Below, one piece after another: positions 61,798 to 64,000 of a stretch of 64,000 bases of DNA. The stretch's first letter is position 1, and each line of letters starts with the position of its first letter. A model generated the notes under the pieces. It did not search any database. It had not been told where the DNA came from and saw only the letters and a program-made list of their open reading frames with translations. The translations under genes were made by a program, and so were the position numbers. Source of the stretch: Brevibacterium aurantiacum (GTDB lineage Bacteria; Actinomycetota; Actinomycetes; Actinomycetales; Brevibacteriaceae). The stretch spans positions 1 to 64,000 of the forward strand of contig NZ_FXZB01000010.1 in NCBI RefSeq assembly GCF_900169065.1, given 5' to 3'.

Positions 61798-62124
61798 CGG
61801 ACGAGCTCCGGAGAATGGGTTGCCGCAAGTGGGGATTCTGGGCGTGCGCCGACAGAGCAGAAAGGTGAGGGAATGAGCATGTGACTCATCTTGTCGACCA
61901 TTCGGCTCGGTCATCAGGTGGTCACTACTGGATCAGTTTCAGGCTCTACTCGATCACCTGCCGCTGACTACGGGAGGTCACTACTCAGTCATTGAGTGGT
62001 CATTCGCCTGTGCTGATTGCAGGTACCCGAAATGTGCCGCAGGCCACAACGGGCTACTCGAATGCCAACCGTGACATTTGCCGGACCCTGATGTCGGCGC
62101 CGATCAAAGCTGAGTGAAGCAGAG
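61798..62124. promoter_or_regulatory. Control region upstream of EPS operon
   Basis: A region of 327 bases that must hold the polysaccharide promoter. GGTCACTACT occurs at 61920-61929 and 61976-61985. The palindrome ACTCAGTCATTGAGT at 61983-61997 overlaps the second copy, and GGTCATTC follows. These repeats are candidate sites for the LuxR proteins encoded on both sides. Confidence 0.5.
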
Positions 62125-64000
62125 CTAGAGGTTCGGCTGAACCTTTTCCAGTGCCTCGGCAACCTGGTCGCGGGAGGAGATGTCGAGCTTGCGGTACATC
62201 CGATAGGTATGGCCTTCGACGGTGCGAACCGCAACGCCGAGCTCATCGGCGATCTCCGCATTCGTCATCCCCGCGACGATGAGTCGAGAGATCTGCCGCT
62301 CTCGTCCGGTCAGGCTGCCGCCGGCTGAATGTGTTCCGGTCTCCGGACCGCCGGAACCGGCACCATTCGACCTGTGCCCACCACTGCGAGCCATGGCCAG
62401 GCACCGCTCAGCCATATCAGGCATTCGCGTCTCCATGGATTTGGCGACCGTCGCGAGGGCGTCTTCATCGCGGTCACGAAGGGCGGGCCCCAGCTCTCCC
62501 AGCAGCCGGCAGTCCCTCCCGGCACCGACCTTGCCAAGAGTTGCCATCGCCTCGGCATCGTACTCACCGAAGTGGCGGAACAGCTCGATCCTGATCATCG
62601 CCGCGATCTCGTGAGAGGCGTCGTCTTCTGAATCGCACAGCAGCGTGCGCATCTCTTCCCGGTAGGCGGGGTCCTCCGTCGACTTGGCTCTGGCGGCCAA
62701 GCGCAGGACCGCGGCTCTGCGAATTTCGATGTAGGCGTTGCTGTCCGGCAGAGCGAGATATCTGGCATCAAAGTCATCCGCGGCGGCGAGGTTCCCGCTC
62801 AGCACCGCCATGTGCTCGGCTTCCGCTAGAGCCAGGAGGAGAAACTGGTTCTGGTTCCAATAGTCGAGGGCCTCGACGGCAGCGAAGCTCGTTCGCGTGG
62901 CCGCAGCCATCTCACCGCGTTCAACGTGGATCCGTGTCCACATGAGGTCGGCAGGCCCGCTCCGGGCAGCAAAATAGGCAAGATCGTAGCTGATGACCTC
63001 GGCCAACAGGTCACTGGCTTCGTCGGCCCGATCTTCCTGCAACAGTGCTCTCGTCTTGAGCATGACGTAGAGCAGGTAGGCGGTGCCGACGTTGCCTGCC
63101 TGCCCTTCGACTTCCGCGAGGGCTCTGAGGGCATCTTCGCTTCGACCGAGTTCGAGTTCCTTCACCGCCTTGTTCAGGCCGATGCACAGGCGCAGCCCGT
63201 CAGGCACATCCGCTTCGCTCGCCCATCGGCGCAGCTCTTTGCTGCCGTCCGAGAGCGACTCCCACCGATTCGCAAACAGCATGTCGATGAGTTGCCGTGC
63301 CCGTTCGGCGTCCATGCCTTTTGACTCGTGGCAGGGGCCGCGTGTCTCGAGTCTGTTCAGGGCACTGCGGAAGTCTTCGATTCCCAGCGGTGGGGAGTCT
63401 CGGTGGAAGTCCCTGAACATCCACACAGCGAACACTTCGAGCACGACGGAGGTGCAGCAGGCCTTCTCCACGGCTTGAGCGAGCACGTCGAGCCCGATCG
63501 GAACCTTGTTGACATCACAGTAGAGCTGCCCCAGATCGAGCAGCTCGTGCGCGGCCATGCCGTCGGTGGACAATTCGTTGAGGATGCGCAAGGCCCGCTG
63601 CCACTCACCGAGTCGAACCGCGATACGGGCAGCGTCGACGAAGTCCTGTGCGGAGATCCTCGCACCACAGCTCAGGCTCCAATCGGCACGGAGCATGCGC
63701 GCCCGTTCAGAGGGCGAATCATCGAAGCGGTCGACGAAGTCGAACATCTCACGGCTGCGTCCCACCGGGACCGTATATCTGATCGTCTTCGAGGAGTGGT
63801 TCTCGATCGCCGCGTAGGAACGGACGCCGTCTTGGACAAGACCCAGCTCGCCCGCCGCGACGAGCGTGTCCGCTGCTTCGCCGAGTCCTGCTGCGAGCAT
63901 GATTCCGACCTCGACCTCACCGCCCAGGATAACGAGTTCGAGTGCCGCACGCTGCTGCTCGCAATAGCGGGAGAGGTGGAGGCGGGTGACGTCTCGTGCC
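62125..64000 (-). CDS. Large LuxR-type regulator (5' end outside window)
   Basis: Six hundred and twenty-four residues are visible; the frame stays open to the window edge, so the N-terminus is missing. The last 65 residues are a LuxR helix-turn-helix (LTGRERQISRLIVAGMTNAEI then VRTVEGHTYRMYRKLDISSR). The rest is helical and rich in Ala/Leu/Glu, as in TPR-like regions of MalT/LAL-type regulators; an N-terminal ATPase may lie beyond the edge. It is on the same strand, directly before the polysaccharide operon. Confidence 0.82.
   Translation of the reverse strand, partial: ARDVTRLHLSRYCEQQRAALELVILGGEVEVGIMLAAGLGEAADTLVAAGELGLVQDGVRSYAAIENHSSKTIRYTVPVGRSREMFDFVDRFDDSPSERARMLRADWSLSCGARISAQDFVDAARIAVRLGEWQRALRILNELSTDGMAAHELLDLGQLYCDVNKVPIGLDVLAQAVEKACCTSVVLEVFAVWMFRDFHRDSPPLGIEDFRSALNRLETRGPCHESKGMDAERARQLIDMLFANRWESLSDGSKELRRWASEADVPDGLRLCIGLNKAVKELELGRSEDALRALAEVEGQAGNVGTAYLLYVMLKTRALLQEDRADEASDLLAEVISYDLAYFAARSGPADLMWTRIHVERGEMAAATRTSFAAVEALDYWNQNQFLLLALAEAEHMAVLSGNLAAADDFDARYLALPDSNAYIEIRRAAVLRLAARAKSTEDPAYREEMRTLLCDSEDDASHEIAAMIRIELFRHFGEYDAEAMATLGKVGAGRDCRLLGELGPALRDRDEDALATVAKSMETRMPDMAERCLAMARSGGHRSNGAGSGGPETGTHSAGGSLTGRERQISRLIVAGMTNAEIADELGVAVRTVEGHTYRMYRKLDISSRDQVAEALEKVQPNL

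Noticed and set aside
1..64000. tRNA, rRNA or replication origin
   Set aside because: I saw no tRNA cloverleaf with conserved GGTTCGA-type arm, no rRNA segment and no DnaA-box cluster.

Overview
The window is high-GC actinobacterial DNA. Dense, coupled operons, NarL-type two-component pairs, GTG starts and leaderless-type promoters all fit. Protein content (a trans-sulfuration enzyme, AGCS and BCCT transporters, a CPBP protease) suggests Brevibacterium or a close relative in the Micrococcales. That placement is an inference from gene content, not from a marker gene.

Layout. 0.15-3.8 kb: an operon on the minus strand with a sensor kinase, a response regulator and a DUF4097-like membrane protein. 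4.0-9.3 kb: a trans-sulfuration PLP enzyme, an ArsR regulator coupled to an SRPBCC protein, an acyltransferase-3 membrane protein and a nitronate monooxygenase-like flavoenzyme. 9.4-16.1 kb: an accessory island that looks AT-richer. It holds a decayed SH3-domain gene, a small unknown gene, a complete sdpC-sdpA-sdpB toxin operon with a fourth overlapping gene, two small phage-like genes, an IS1634-family element with a 12-bp target duplication, and the tail of another transposase or integrase. 16.1-24.2 kb: two more NarL-type two-component systems with a DMT exporter and a CPBP protease. 24.3-26.9 kb: a short-chain dehydrogenase, an FMN reductase and a TetR regulator. 27.0-32.9 kb: an oligopeptide ABC importer. 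33.2-39.6 kb: an alanine/Na+ symporter, class II fructose-bisphosphate aldolase, a frameshifted BCCT transporter and an MFS protein. 39.7-44.1 kb: an ArsR/SRPBCC pair divergent from a TetR/ABC-exporter operon, with clear operators. 44.2-64.0 kb: an FAD protein, then a 12-gene exopolysaccharide (Wzx/Wzy) operon bracketed by two large LuxR-type regulators, the second of which is cut by the window edge.

How the genes work together. The polysaccharide genes form one unbroken chain in which every gene overlaps the next. In order they are initiating sugar transferase, glycosyltransferase, polymerase-like protein, glycosyltransferase, chain-length protein, nucleotide-sugar 4,6-dehydratase, aminotransferase, PIG-L deacetylase, flippase, glycosyltransferase, a glycosidase-like lipoprotein, and a LuxR regulator as the last gene. 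This is a complete route from lipid-linked sugar to export, and it probably uses an amino sugar.

The most interesting element is the Sdp-type toxin operon at 10.9-13.4 kb. It has SdpC, SdpA and SdpB homologues and an overlapping 105-residue protein where an immunity gene might be expected. No SdpI/SdpR homologue is present in the window. Other points of note are two genes whose expected start codon reads ATC, a chain-length protein with a P-loop that has lost its lysine, frameshifts in the BCCT transporter and the IS transposase, and a 21-bp tandem repeat inside the peptide-transport operon.
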